A DNA stretch of 64,000 bases from Kingdonia uniflora (taxonomy: Eukaryota > Streptophyta > Magnoliopsida > Ranunculales > Circaeasteraceae), in contig JACGCM010000393.1 of assembly GCA_014058105.1 (NCBI GenBank), positions 520,501 through 584,500 on the forward strand. Reading direction: 5' to 3'. Below are positions 47,001 to 58,955 of this stretch, one piece after another. The position numbers were made by a program, and so were the translations under genes. Below the pieces are notes generated by a model. The model saw only the letters and a program-made list of their open reading frames with translations, had not been told where the DNA came from and made no database searches. Position 1 is the stretch's first letter. Each line of letters starts with the position of its first letter.

Positions 47001-48158
47001 GGTTGGTACTTCTTAAAACTTGACATCTAGAAGGGGTTCATATCCGCTCTGCCCCGGCACTTGGACATATAAAGTCACGTGGACTGTATAAATACATGCT
47101 GCTCTAATAAAAAAATTGCTGTGGTTGGATTGATCTATTGTTGTGTTTAATATTCTTTTTCATTTCAACATTAGTAAAAGTAAAAACTGTTAAAGACTTG
47201 CGGGATTTCACCACCCAAAAAGCTCTCCAACAAGTGGGACCACCCATTAGGGATACGAAGAAATTTGTATCACACCAAAATTGAACGTCCCGGACCTCAA
47301 AATAACTGTTAATAAAAAAATGTAGCAAGATTCCCGCGGGATTTCATCACCCAACGGATAGGTGTACCGGACTGGGGTACACACACGGGTTCATAGGATG
47401 CGGCCCTAGCCTAGCGCTACGAAATATTGGTTTTAGGTTTGCGACGTCACCGTTCCGAGTGCTGATGTACGATAAGACGACTCGCTAGGGCGTGAGGACT
47501 GAACATCCACTTTAAGCTGGTACTAACATAGTGACGCATGGGAGTATAGGAACCAAAGCCTTTTGCCATCCTACCCATCTTGAACATAGAGGAATATAGG
47601 GGAGACCTAATTATTACTTCTTAAAAATGTTGATGTGCTAGAGTTTAGGCTTGATTGGTTATTTATTGCATTGGGTATTACTTTTTTTTCAAAATGTCAT
47701 ACATGCAAGAACATTGGAATTCATACAGCTCACAATTCGACATCCTGCAACAACCTCAAAATCATTTTTAATCATGGGATTACCAAAATTCTCAATACGT
47801 GGAACCTTTCCAATCTTATTCATATATGTAGGCCCATCAGTCCGTCCAATCATTCAATCAGTTCCAACCTGCTCTACCTAAACCATCATTGGAAGATACC
47901 CTTGCTCTCTTTACGCAACAATCAATGGAAGGCCAAAAATAATCATTGGAAAGCCAAAAATAAGCGTTGGAATTTCAGCAACAAATGATGCAATTCCATC
48001 AACAGACTTTGGTGAATCGAAATTCTACGACCCAATCTATCTATAGATTAGAGACTCAGATAACTCAGTTGTCAACTACGTGGAGTGAAATAGAGCATGA
48101 AAAACTTCTAAGAAATGAAGAATAACAATCCAAAGTTAAATCCCCTTGTGATTTAGAA

Positions 48159-48887
48159 ATGGATGAATTCAAGCGTAATCAAGGAATGTTTTCTCCGTGG
48201 GGCAAATGGATACTATATTATGAGACAGATTTTGAAGATGAACATTTTAAAGTTGACGATCCTATGTCACAAGAAAATCTTGAAGAAGCAGCTATCATGT
48301 CTAATACAATTCTTTCTCAATCACCCTTAAATTTAACCCTTAACATTCAACCACCGATGTCACCATCCATCATTTCATTTGTTAACCTAATAAATTTTTT
48401 TGAGGAAATTATGACCGAGACTGAATATTTTTCCCTCTCCTCTAATGATTTTTCTGGTGATGATGATGACGAGATAAAATATGAATATATGGAATCACCA
48501 TCTCATTATACGATAATATGCGTGAAATTTCTAGATGATGATATTTGTACCAAAGTCAAGAAATTAGAAATTGCCGAACCTGTTGCAGATGTTATCAACT
48601 TGTCATTTCCTTCTCAGTCTTCTTATGAGTCACCCCAGCCTTGCCTTGAGCCCCATCCACCTGACACAAATTACAATGTTAAAAGCCAGTGGGTAGACGA
48701 CCCTTCTTTACAGGATATACCACTATTATTAGGGGCTGATTCTGTTTTGGTTACTCATTCACCAACCACACCTATACCAATGCCTACATCTCCATTTCAC
48801 GAGCCTAATGGTGGTACCATGACCATAAATGATTTTGAGGACTTGTACGAAGATAATTTTTGTTGTATTTTTGTTAATGAATGTTAA
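48159..48887 (+). pseudogene. LTR-element ORF, N-terminal part (gag-linker-like), plus copy
   Basis: A 242-codon open frame (MDEFKRNQGMFSPWGKWILY ...). It is acidic, with NDFSGDDDDEIKYEYMES, TKVKKLEIAEPVADVINLSF, WVDDPSLQDIPLLLGAD and TPIPMPTSPFHEPNGGTMTI. A frame just upstream (48020-48150) reads IYRLETQITQLSTTWSEIEH, a pattern found after the gag knuckle in Athila/Tat-type Gypsy elements. The same protein is encoded at 50837-51451 (-) and 57021-57641 (+), so it is a family feature. Its function is unknown. Confidence 0.65.
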
Positions 48888-48926
48888 AATTATTTTGAGG
48901 ACTCGAATGATCCTGAGATTCGTGAA

Positions 48927-49550
48927 ATGGTACAATCATTAGCATTTGAAAATATGTTTCAACTTGGCTATGTCCCTAAGCCAATGAATATCTACGTCAA
49001 TGGTCAGGATGAGTCCCTTGAGATAAGTTGTGATTTTAGGCACATAAATTTTAAATGTCTGTTAGAGTCAATTGTTCCCCGATCCCCACATCCACAAATA
49101 TCTTATATAGTTTTTCTTCTACTTGTTATGACAAAGCAAGTCCGTGAGGCATCCCCAAAATTAATTTTTTTCAAAAAGATGTTTTCTTTTGGGTATGCCT
49201 CATGGACTTGTTTTGTCATAACCACCTATCACATTTTTTGGAATATCAACGATAACATGGGGGTTTTGAAAATTTTCAAAGAAAATATCTATCCAGAAAA
49301 ATCGAGTTTTGAATCTAGTACATTTTCGGGGATGAATACTTGTATACCAATCTTCTTATTCACTGCAACATGTAGTTATCATATGATTGTATTAAGGAAA
49401 ATATGTTCCCTGGGTATGCATTTTGCTTTATCTTGGAGAAAATGGTTTTTCTTAATTTGTCTAAGATTTTCAACTTGGAATCATCAAATGATAGGCAAAG
49501 TTTTTAGAAAAAATCATTTCCATAGGGAATTAGTTTTATACTCTCTCTAG
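48927..49550 (+). pseudogene. LTR-element ORF, C-terminal part, plus copy
   Basis: It continues the preceding frame after a TAA at 48885-48887: MVQSLAFENMFQLGYVPKPM, NIYVNGQDESLEISCDFRHI, NFKCLLESIVPRSPHPQISY. After about residue 75 the similarity between copies persists but the text looks like non-coding repeat read as protein (F, S and N rich). The matching minus copy is 50165-50833. Confidence 0.55.
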
Positions 49551-49850
49551 TTTTTACATAATATATCTGCCCAATTAAGTGCTAATATTAAGGATCACCA
49601 TTCATGTGTTATCTGGTTTTTAATAGAGAATTTGCAACCTGGATAGTACATCACCTTTTCAACTTCGTACCCTTGTAGTCATATTGAAAATTTTAAGTTT
49701 TGGGGTACAATCGTCTGGCTGAAGACAATAAACTTAGCGCTTCTTGGGAGGCAACCCATGATACATTCAGGTGAGAAATTCCAGTTTTTATTCCTCCATT
49801 TTTTTATGCTCTCAAACATTGAGGGCAAAGTTTCATTTAAGTTTGGGGGT

Positions 49851-49960
49851 AGGAAAACATTTCATTAAATGTTTTTTTGGAGATAAGTGAAATAATGGCA
49901 TTTTGACAATATATGATATGTTTTTGATGAATTTCCAAACACTTAATACCTTCACTTAAT
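49851..49960. other. Spacer at the centre of the palindrome
   Basis: About 110 bases that follow the plus-arm 3' region (as in the third copy at 58010-58095) but have no inverted partner. The minus arm begins at about 49961 with cccccaaacttaaatgaaac, the complement of 49831-49850. Confidence 0.7.
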
Positions 49961-50164
49961 CCCCCAAACTTAAATGAAACATTGCCCTCAATGTTTGAGA
50001 GCATAAAAAAAATGGCAGAATAAAACCTAGAATTTCTCACCTGAATGTGTCATGGGTTACCTCCCAAGAAGCGCTAAGTTTACTGTCTTCAGCCAGACGA
50101 TTGTACCCCCAAACTTAAAATTTTCAATATGACTGGAAGGGTACGATGTTGAAAAGGTGATGTA

Positions 50165-50833
50165 CTATCCTGGTTGCAAATTCTCTTTCAAAAACCTGAT
50201 AACACATGACTGGTGATCCTTAATATTAGTCTTTAATTGGGCAGATATATTATGTAAAAACCAGAAAGAGTTTAAAACTAATTCTCTATGGAAATGATTT
50301 TTTTTAAAAGCTTTGCCTATCATTTGATGATTCCAAGTTGAAAATCTTAGGCAAATTAAGAAAGACCATTTTCTCCAAGATAAAGCAAATACATACCCAG
50401 GGAACATATTTTCCTTTAGAATTTTCAATACAATTATATAATTATTAGATGTTGCAGTAAATAAGAAGATTAGTATACAAGTATTCATCCCCGAAAATGT
50501 ACTAGATTCAAAACTCGATTTTCCTGGAAAGATATTTTCTTTAAAATTTTTCAAAACCCCCATGTTATCATTGATATTCCAAAAAATGTGATAGGTGGTT
50601 ATGACAAAGCAATTCCGTGAGGCATTCTCAAAATTAAATTTTTTCAAAAAGATGTTTTCTTTTAGTAGAAGAAAAACTATATAACATATTTCTAGATGTG
50701 GGGATCGGGGAACAATTGACTCTAACAAACATTTAAAATTTATGTGCCTAAAATCATAACTTATCTCAAGGGACTCATCCTGACCATTGACATGGATATT
50801 CTCTGGCTTAGGGACATGGCCAAGTTGAAACAT
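50165..50833 (-). pseudogene. LTR-element ORF, C-terminal part, minus copy
   Basis: It reads MFQLGHVPKPENIHVNGQDE, DFRHINFKCLLESIVPRSPH and ends IRFLKENLQPG. It is separated from the upstream part only by a TAA at 50834-50836, in the same frame. Confidence 0.55.
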
Positions 50834-50836
50834 ATT

Positions 50837-51451
50837 TTAAGATACTAATGATTGTATCATTTCACGAATCTCTGGATCATTCGAGTCCTTAAAATAATTT
50901 AAACATTCATTAACAGAAATACAACAAGAATTATCTCCGTACAAGTCCTCAAAATCATTTATGGTCATGGTACCCCCATTAGGCCCGTGAAATGGAGATG
51001 TAGGCATAGGTATAGGTGTGGTTGGTGAAGGAGTAACCAAAACAAAATCAGCCTCTAATAATAATGGTATATCCTGCAAAGAAGGGTCATCCACCCACTG
51101 GTTTTCAACATCATAATTTATGTTAGGTGGACGCGGCTTATGAGAAAGCTGAGGTGACTCATAAGGATACTGAGAAGGAAATGACAAGTTGATAACATCT
51201 GTAACAGGTTCGGCAATGCCCAATTTCTTAACTTTGGTACAAATATCATCATCTATAAATTCCTTGCATATTATCGTATAATGAGACGATGATTCCAAAT
51301 ATTCATATTTTATCTCGACATCATCATCGTCAGAAAAATCATTAGAGGAGAGTAAAAAATATTCAGTTTCAGTCATAGTTTTCTCGAATGAATTTATTGG
51401 GTTGATCGATGGTTGAATTTGGAGGGATTTTTCAAGATCTTCTTGTGACAT
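50837..51451 (-). pseudogene. LTR-element ORF, N-terminal part, minus copy
   Basis: It reads MSQEDLEKSLQIQPSINPIN, NDFSDDDDVEIKYEYLESSS, ICKEFIDDDICTKVKKLGIA and continues past the stop of the plus copy to NECLNYFKDSNDPEIREMIQ, SLVS. It corrects the plus copy, showing that the two parts were once one frame. Confidence 0.6.
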
Positions 51452-53204
51452 AGGATCATTGTCCTAAAAATATTCATCTTCTAAATCTGTCTCACAATAT
51501 AGTATCCATTCACCCCACAGAGAAAATATTCCTTGATTACTCTTGAATTCATTCATTTCTAGATCACAAAGGGATTTAACTTTGGATTGTTCTTCTTCAT
51601 TGCTTAGAAGTTTTTCATGCTCTATTTTACTTCACGTAGTTGACAACTGAGTTATCTGAGTCTCTAATCTAGAGATAGAATGGGTCGTAGAAGTTTAATT
51701 CACTAATATTTATTGTTGGAATTGCATCATTTGTTACTGAAATTGCACTAATTGTTACATGAAGAGAGCAAGGGTATCGTCTAAAAAAGGTTTAGGTGGA
51801 TCGGGTGGGAACTGATTGGATGACTGGATGGACTGATGGGCCTGCATATATGAATATGATTGGAAAGGTTCCACGTATTGAGAATTTTGGTGATCCCATG
51901 ATTGAAAATGATTTTGAGGTTGTTGCAGGATGTTGAATTGTGAGATGTACGGATTCCAATGTTCTTGCATGTATGATATTTTAAAATAAAAGCAACACCC
52001 AACGTAATAAATAACCAATCAAACTTAAACTCTAGCACATCAACATTTTTAGAAGTAATAATTAGGTATCTCCTATATTCTTCTATGTTCAAAATGGATA
52101 CGATGGCATAAGTTTTTGGTTCCTATACTCCCCTGCGTGCGCCACTATGCTTGTACCAGCTAAAAGTATATGTTCAGTCTTCATGCCCGAGCGAGTCACC
52201 TTATCGTACGTCAACACTCGAAAAGGTGACGTCGCAAACCTACAACCAGTATTTCACGGCGCTAGGTTGGGGCCGTATCCTACGAACCCGTGTTTGTACC
52301 CCGTTTCGGTACACCTATCCGTTGGGTGATGAAATCCCACGGGAATCTTGCTACTCTTTTTTATTAACAGTTATGTTGAGGTTCAGGACGTTCAATTTTG
52401 GTGTGATACGAATTTATTTGTATCCCTAATGGGTGGTCCCACTTGTTGGAGAGCTTTTTGGGTGATGAAATCCCACAAGTCTTTAACAGTTTTTACCTTT
52501 ACTAATGTTAGAATGAAAAAGAATATATTAAACACAACAAAAAGTCAATCCAACCACAACAATTTTTTATTAGAGCAGCGTGTATTTGCACAGTCCACAC
52601 GACTTTATATGTTCTAGTGCCGGGGCAGAGCGGATATGTACCCCTTCTAGATGTCAAGTTTTAACAAGTACCAACCTACGGGAAGTGTTTCCCGGTGTAG
52701 CTGTGGCTGCCCCTTCACTTAGGGGGCGAAAGAAGTAAGTGCCCCTTTACTTAGGGGGTACAAGAATGATGGATTTGATGATGCTTTTAGCTTTGCGTAT
52801 TGTCCGTCTCATTTCCAACTTTGAGACTATCCGCTCAAAACAAGTGATTAATGAATACGGCATCCTTTATAGAGACATTTTTTTACTATTTTTTCAAAAG
52901 GCTGTAACTTACTAACGACTAAGCAGAAAAATATGATTTATAGCAATTCGGAAAGGGTTTTGAATTATCTAAAACTTTTGTAGAAAATATATTTCCCAAT
53001 TGTAAAGTATAGATGATCAAAAATGGTGAAGCATTCAAGAACAGACTTCGCAGCTACTGTAGCGCCAAAAGAGTTTGAGCCAATCACTCATTCACTTTGT
53101 TTCCGAATCCAAAAAAAGAAAAGAAAAAGAAAAATAAAAGAAAAACAAGAAAGAAAAATTGGCTTAAAATAAAACAACTCAAAAATAAAATACAACTTTG
53201 CAAG
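51452..53204 (-). other. Leader and gag-linker remnant, minus arm
   Basis: Complement of 46266-48150. Pieces of a coding frame survive at 51760-52018 (EHWNPYISQFNILQQPQNHF, MQAHQSIQSSNQFPPDPPKP). The rest is non-coding leader. Confidence 0.6.
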
Positions 53205-53228
53205 TCCAGTGAAGCGGCGCCAAAAACT

Positions 53229-54250
53229 TGATCGATTATAAACCGACATCTTAAAAGACCCGCAAGCGCATGGTGTACCGTTAAGTACAAGGGTAAGCGG
53301 GTTCGTATCCCAAGAGACTTGTGGTACGAATTATACTTCAAGCTACTAGTTTTATCCAATTACAACGAGTTTTTGTATGTTTTGAAATAAAAAAAGAACA
53401 AAATAAATTACAAGATAAATTGGAGTGGAAACCAAGGCATCGATTCCACTCCACCCTTTAAAACTCTTAGATAACATAAATAATTAAAGTAAATTATGAG
53501 TTCCCGTATCGCATATCCTTGGTCGGACATATGCAATACATCAAAATATACAAAAGATTTAGTAATTGGGAGTTACTCATAAGCCAACTTACTCAACCAT
53601 GGTCCGATTGATAAGTATAGATTATGTTCTCTTCTCCATGTTCCTAACCTATCTTGTTATGGTCTAACAAGATGGTTACATAGATTCATTATTCCTCCTA
53701 ATCCTAGTTAAGGTCACGCACAGAATGAAGGAATACGAATATGTAAAATTTTGGGATAATGAGAAGGTAATTACTCTAACTAAGCTACACAATCTATTAT
53801 AAGGCTACATTGGGTGAAGCTTCATATAGCTTTGGCTAAGAAGATTAGCTACTCATCCCTTTGATCATTGCCATACTACTATTACTACGATAAAATTAAA
53901 TGACAAAAACAAGAGAAATAATAAGCTTTATTGCTATGAACTTTGATTTACATTCTCCAAGATGATCCCTCATGGGTAGGATTCCCCACCTATTTATAGA
54001 GTATAGGAAGGGTTACTAAAAATCACCAATAATATAAAATCCCCTAAACAATGCCTAAAATCATGCATAACAACTCATGAGAATAATATATATATCTAAT
54101 TCTCTTCAATGGGCTTTCATGCATGGGTCTTTGGTTGACAACTTCAAATAAGAATCATTGTTGGAGTGCATCACCCTTGTTCTTCGTTAAAAACCAGAAA
54201 ATTGTACGACTTGTTTATCATGTGACCAATTTCTGTAAATACAAACAAAA
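53229..54250 (-). repeat. LTR copy 3, minus strand, 5'-truncated
   Basis: Minus-strand LTR whose 3' end (…CGATCA) is at 53229. It runs to 54250 (acaaacaaaa), where it stops about 75-85 bp short of the LTR start. The complementary TATA (cctatttatagag) is near 53988-54000. Confidence 0.85.
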
Positions 54251-54305
54251 TTAAGCCAATTTCTGCAAGGTTGCGTTTTATTTTAAGCCAATTTTTCTTT
54301 CTTGG

Positions 54306-54338
<33 letters not shown>

Positions 54339-54662
54339 TTTTTTGGATCTGGAAACAAAGTGATTGAGTGATTGGCTCAGACTTTCTTGACGTTACTGTA
54401 TGTGTAAAGTCTGTCCCTAAATATTTTTAGGTTTTTGATTATCTATACTTCATAATTGGGAAATACGTTTGCTACAAAAGTTTTAGATAATTCAAAACCC
54501 TTTCAGAATTGCTATAGATCATATTTTTCTGTTTAGTCGCTTGAGAGTTACAGCCTTTTGAAACAACAGTAAAAATAGTCTCAGTAAAGGACGCCGCTGT
54601 TCATTAATCACTTGTTTTGAGTCTTAGCAATGCTAAATTCTAGAAAAATTCATTCTTAGCAA
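54251..54662 (+). mobile_element. Short plus-strand piece of LTR-element leader
   Basis: Matches 46296-46680 in the same orientation (ttttattttaagccaatttt, then gattgagtgattggctca). It includes a poly-T run at 54308-54332. It is joined abruptly to a truncated LTR on the left and to inverted sequence on the right. Confidence 0.7.
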
Positions 54663-55911
54663 TGCTAAATCACTCGGAACGGTGACGTCGCAAACCTACA
54701 ACCAGTATTTTGCGGTGCTAGGCTGGGGCCGTATCCTACGAACCCGTGCTTGTACCCAGTTCCGGTACACCTATCCGCTGGGTGATGTAATCCCGCGGGA
54801 ATCTTGCTACTCTTTTTTATTAGCAGTTATGTTGAGGTCCGGGACGTTCAATTTTCTTGTGATATGAATTTCTTCGTACCCCTAATGGGTGGTCCCACTT
54901 GTTGGAGAGCTTTTTTGGTGATAAAATCTCGCAAGTCTTTAACAGTTTTTACCTTTACCAATGTTGGAATGAAAAATAATATATTAAACACAACAATAGG
55001 TCAATCCAACCACAACAAATTTTATTAGAGCAGCGTGTCTTTGCACAGTCCACACGACTTTATATGTCCTAGTGCTGGGGCGGAGCAGATATGTACCCCT
55101 TCTAGATGTCAAGTTTTAACAAGTACCAACCTACGGGAAGTGTTTCCCGGTGTAGCTGTGGCTGCCCCTTCACTTAGGGGGCATGAGAAGGATGGATTTG
55201 ATGATGTTTTTAGCTTTACGTATTATCCATCTCGTTTTCAACTTTGTGACTATTTTGCAAAATAAGAGAAAAAGGATTAGTGAACTTGTGACAATAATAT
55301 TAATTCAATTTCTAAGTTTATTGTAGTCTATGATATCCTGATTTTCAAATGCGCATATCTTTAAGATCGATTGTGAGAGAGCATTAAATAATATCAATTT
55401 GGAAAGATAATTTAGAAAGGAAAGAAATTAAAGTAGGAAGTTTTCTAGAATTTTGCTTCCCTACCGCTCTAAACAAGTGATTAATGAATGCGGTGTTCTT
55501 AACGGAGACTGTTTTTGTATTGTTTTTTCAAAACGTTGTAACTCACAAACGACAAGACAGAAAAATATGATCTATATCAATTCCGAAAGGGTTTTGAATT
55601 ATCTAAAACTTTCGTAGCAAACGTATTTCCCAACTGTGAAGGATAGAATATCAAAAATGGTAAAAAAATTCAGGGACATACTTCACAGCTACTGTAGCGC
55701 CACAAACTCGAAATAATTTTTTTTTTTCATTTTTAAAAGCTAAACTAGAGAAACGATAATAATAGAAACACTATATGCTATTACCGGCCACTATACTACT
55801 ATACTACAACTTACTATAAAAAAATATAAATAACATAAAAGAAGGAAAAATCAGCTTAAAATAACATCTCAATAAAACGTATCTTAGTCCCAGGCAGCTG
55901 TGCCAAAAACT
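54663..55911 (-). mobile_element. Minus-strand leader of LTR element
   Basis: Complement of about 46242-47460. It carries the leader next to LTR copy 4. Together with 54251-54662 it forms a second, smaller inverted repeat (54385-54600 against 55455-55690). Confidence 0.7.
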
Positions 55912-57015
55912 TGATCGATTATAAACCGACGTCTTAAAAGACCCGCAAGCGCACGGTGTACCATTGAGTACATAGGAAAGCAGGGTCATATCCCAAGAGA
56001 CTTGTAGTACGAATTATACTTCGAGTTACTAGTTTTATCCAATAACAACGAGTTTGTGTAGGTTTTGAAATTAAAAGAAGAACGAAACAAATTAGAAGAT
56101 AAATTGGAGTGGAAACCAAGACATCGATTCCACTCCACCCTTTGTAACCATTTAGATAGCATAAATAATTAAAGTAAATTACGAGTTCCCGTATCTCATA
56201 TCTTTGGTCGGGCATATGCAATACATCAAAAGATACAAGAGATTTAGTAATTGGGAACTACTCATAAACCAACTTACTCAACCATGGTCTGGTTGATAAA
56301 TATGGATTATGTTCTCTTCTCAATGTTCATAGCCTATCTTGTTATGGTCCAACAAGATGGTTACATAGATTCATTATTCCTCCTAATCCTAGCTATGGTC
56401 AAACATAGGATGAAGGAATACGAATAAGCAATATTCCGGGATAAAGATAAAGTAATTACTCTAACTATGCTACACAATCTACATTAAGGCTACATTGGGT
56501 GGAGCTTCCTCTAGCCTTGGCTAAGAAGATTAACTACTCATCCCTTTGATCATTGCCATACTACTATTACTATGATAAAAGTAAAAAGAGAAGAACAAGA
56601 ACTTTATTGTTTATTGAATTTTGATTTACACTCTCCAAGATGCTCTCATGGGTGAAATTCCCCTCCTATTTATAGAGTATAGGAAGGGTTACTAAATATC
56701 ACCATTAATATAAAATCCCCTAAACAATGCCTAAAATCATGCATAGATATTATAACTCATGAAAATAGTATCTATATCTAATTCTCTTCAATGGGCTTCC
56801 ATACATAGGCCTTTGGTTGACAACTTCAAATGAGAATCATTGTTGGAGTGCATCACCCTTGTTCTTCGTTAAAAACTGGAAAAATGTACAACTTGTTTAT
56901 CATGTGACCAATTTCTGTAAATACAAACAAAAGTACTATTAGTGTCACATTTATTTAATAAATGACTAGGAAAATATAAATTTCGGAGTTGTACACGTAA
57001 ATATTACATGTCTAT
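55912..57015 (-). repeat. LTR copy 4, minus strand, near full length
   Basis: It runs from the LTR 3' end at 55912 to TGTCTAT at 57015. The final two bases expected (CA) are replaced by the next segment. TATA complement near 56667-56676. Confidence 0.85.
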
Positions 57016-58955
57016 ACGAGGAATTTATAGATGATGATATTTGTACCAAAGTCAAGAAATTAGAAATTGTCGAATCTGTTACAGATGTTATCAACTTGTC
57101 ATTTCCTTCTCAGTATCCTTATGAGTCACCTCAGCCTTGCCTTAAGTCGCGTCTACCTGACACAAATTACGATATTGAAAACCATTGGGTGGATGGCCCT
57201 TCTTTACAGGATATATCACTATTATTGGGGGTTGATTTTATTTTGATTACTCCTTCACCAATCCCCCCTATACCTATGCCTACATCTTCATTTCACAAGC
57301 CACTTGGGGGTACCATAATTGTTAATGAATTTGAGGATTTGTTGCGCGATAACTCTAATTGTACCTACCCTATTGATCAATGTTTGATTTATTTTAAGTA
57401 CAAGCATTATCTTCTGAGTCTAGTACAAGCATTATCACCTGCAACTGAGTCATACCAACTTGAGCCCGACCCACAACCACCCGATCGAGATTCCTTTAAT
57501 GGTTCTAGTCACCTTTTGGAAAATGATGAATATCAAGATACATTTTTGGTGTATGGGGGTATACCTTGTATAATATCTCAAAGTGAGATTCCTCATAAAT
57601 TAAATAAGGAAAATCTTTATCCTGTGGGATTAGACTCTTGAGTTATTTTTATGTATCAGGATTTCATCAGCACAATTAGGTATAGATAAGGTGAACCACG
57701 ATTGTTCTATTATCTGGTTATTTAAGGATAAAGACAATTTTAGTGTTTATCGGTTATTTAAGGAGAACTTGCAACCTGGATAGTTCATCAATTATTGTAC
57801 TTTGTACCCCTTTAGATTTATATCATGACATTCAAGTTTGGGGGTACATACGTCTGGCTGAAGACGACAAAACTTAGCGCTTCCTAGGAGACAACCCAAG
57901 GCACATTCTGGTGAGAAGTTCCAGTTTTTTATTTCCCATTTCATGTATTAAATTTTGTTCTCAAACATTGAGGACAATGTTTTATTTAATATTGGGGGTA
58001 GAAAAACCATTTCTTTAAATGATTTTTGAAGAAAAGTGAAATAATGACACTTTGACAATTTATGATATATTTTTGACAAATTTCCAAACACTTAAACTGA
58101 TTTTACCTTGACATAAATATTATTGAAAAACTTAAATTTTGAAATTGTACCAAGTATACACTAGAATATTTTGGAATATCTTAAGCTAGATATAATATTT
58201 TTTTATTAGCGACTAATTTCAGTTAACTTGGCATATTTTGAAAACGTGCACTTCACTGTAGATTCTCACAAGTAACATTTTCTTCTGAGTCTAGGTCATG
58301 ATGGGGCACCATACCCTGACAACCTTAGTTAACTGGCGGGGATTGATGACTGAAAACTCCTTGTAACGGAGGCTTCACTGAGAAACAATATACTCAACAA
58401 GAAAATGCTTGCAAAACAAAAGAAAAAAGAAAAATTCTAGGAAGACGAATTGACTAAGGCACTTGTCGAATTGACCATTAAATTTATTCCAGCAAGAACT
58501 AGACTACCAAAAACTGAGTAAATTATTCTAGACAACGTATTAGGCGATACAACTATTTTTATTGTACACTCAAATATAGCTAAAACAAAATACTTGAATC
58601 TCTTTCTAATCTTGAGGTAGTACCTCTAGTTTCGGATAAGCTTAAAATATTTTTTGATATACTTGGGAGAATAACAAGCTTAAGGATTTTTTTCATTAGT
58701 ATATTTTTGTCACAACTAAGTAAAGATAAGTTCACAGAAAATGAGTCATGTATATTCTAGAATTGTTTAAAATGTCATTATTGACTTTACTGGGTATAGT
58801 CACTGCAAACCCTCACGAGACAACACTCGTCCACCAGGCTAAACCTGGGGGTTTAATGGCTTGTTGCATACGCTAAATGCAACCGCGTGACATGGGAAAA
58901 TGGTTTTTGTTTACTTTTGCTCGAGGACTAGCAAAAATATAAGTTTGAGGGTATT
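57016..58955 (+). mobile_element. 3' half of an LTR-element internal region, plus strand
   Basis: It starts in mid-ORF (gaggaatttatagatgatga matches 48520 and the complement of 51270) and runs to the purine tract aagtttgagggtattt just before the LTR at 58956. It belongs with the 3' LTR. Beyond the ORF, 57642-58940 is non-coding, with aaacattgaggacaatgttt at 57965-57984. Confidence 0.75.
57021..57641 (+). pseudogene. LTR-element ORF, third copy, truncated at the start
   Basis: It reads DDDICTKVKKLEIVESVTDV, LSFPSQYPYESPQPCLKS, WVDGPSLQDISLLLGVD, IPMPTSSFHKPLGGT, then a divergent tail (CLIYFKYKHYLLSLVQALSP; LLENDEYQDTFLVYGG) ending NLYPVGLDS. The tail differs from the other two copies, so the family has at least two subtypes. 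The start was removed by the rearrangement. Confidence 0.55.

Larger units (their letters stand above)
46242..49850 (+). mobile_element. Internal region of non-autonomous LTR element, plus arm of palindrome
   Basis: It begins with the PBS-like site. The leader 46266-47630 is non-coding, then gag-linker-type coding remnants occupy 47630-49560, and it ends with a 3' region holding aaacattgagggcaaagtttc and aagtttgggggtagg (49813-49853). The same sequence occurs inverted at 49961-53228. Confidence 0.75.
49961..53228 (-). mobile_element. Internal region of LTR element, minus arm of palindrome
   Basis: Reverse-complement copy of 46242-49850 with scattered substitutions and small indels. The PBS-like site on the minus strand (TTTTTGGCGCCGCTTCACTG, about 53205-53226) abuts the LTR at 53229. 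Confidence 0.75.

Noticed and set aside
39229..57015. Single complete nested LTR retrotransposon
   Set aside because: The right LTR is inverted relative to the left, the flanks are not adjacent in the outer element and no matching target duplication was found, so simple nesting does not fit.
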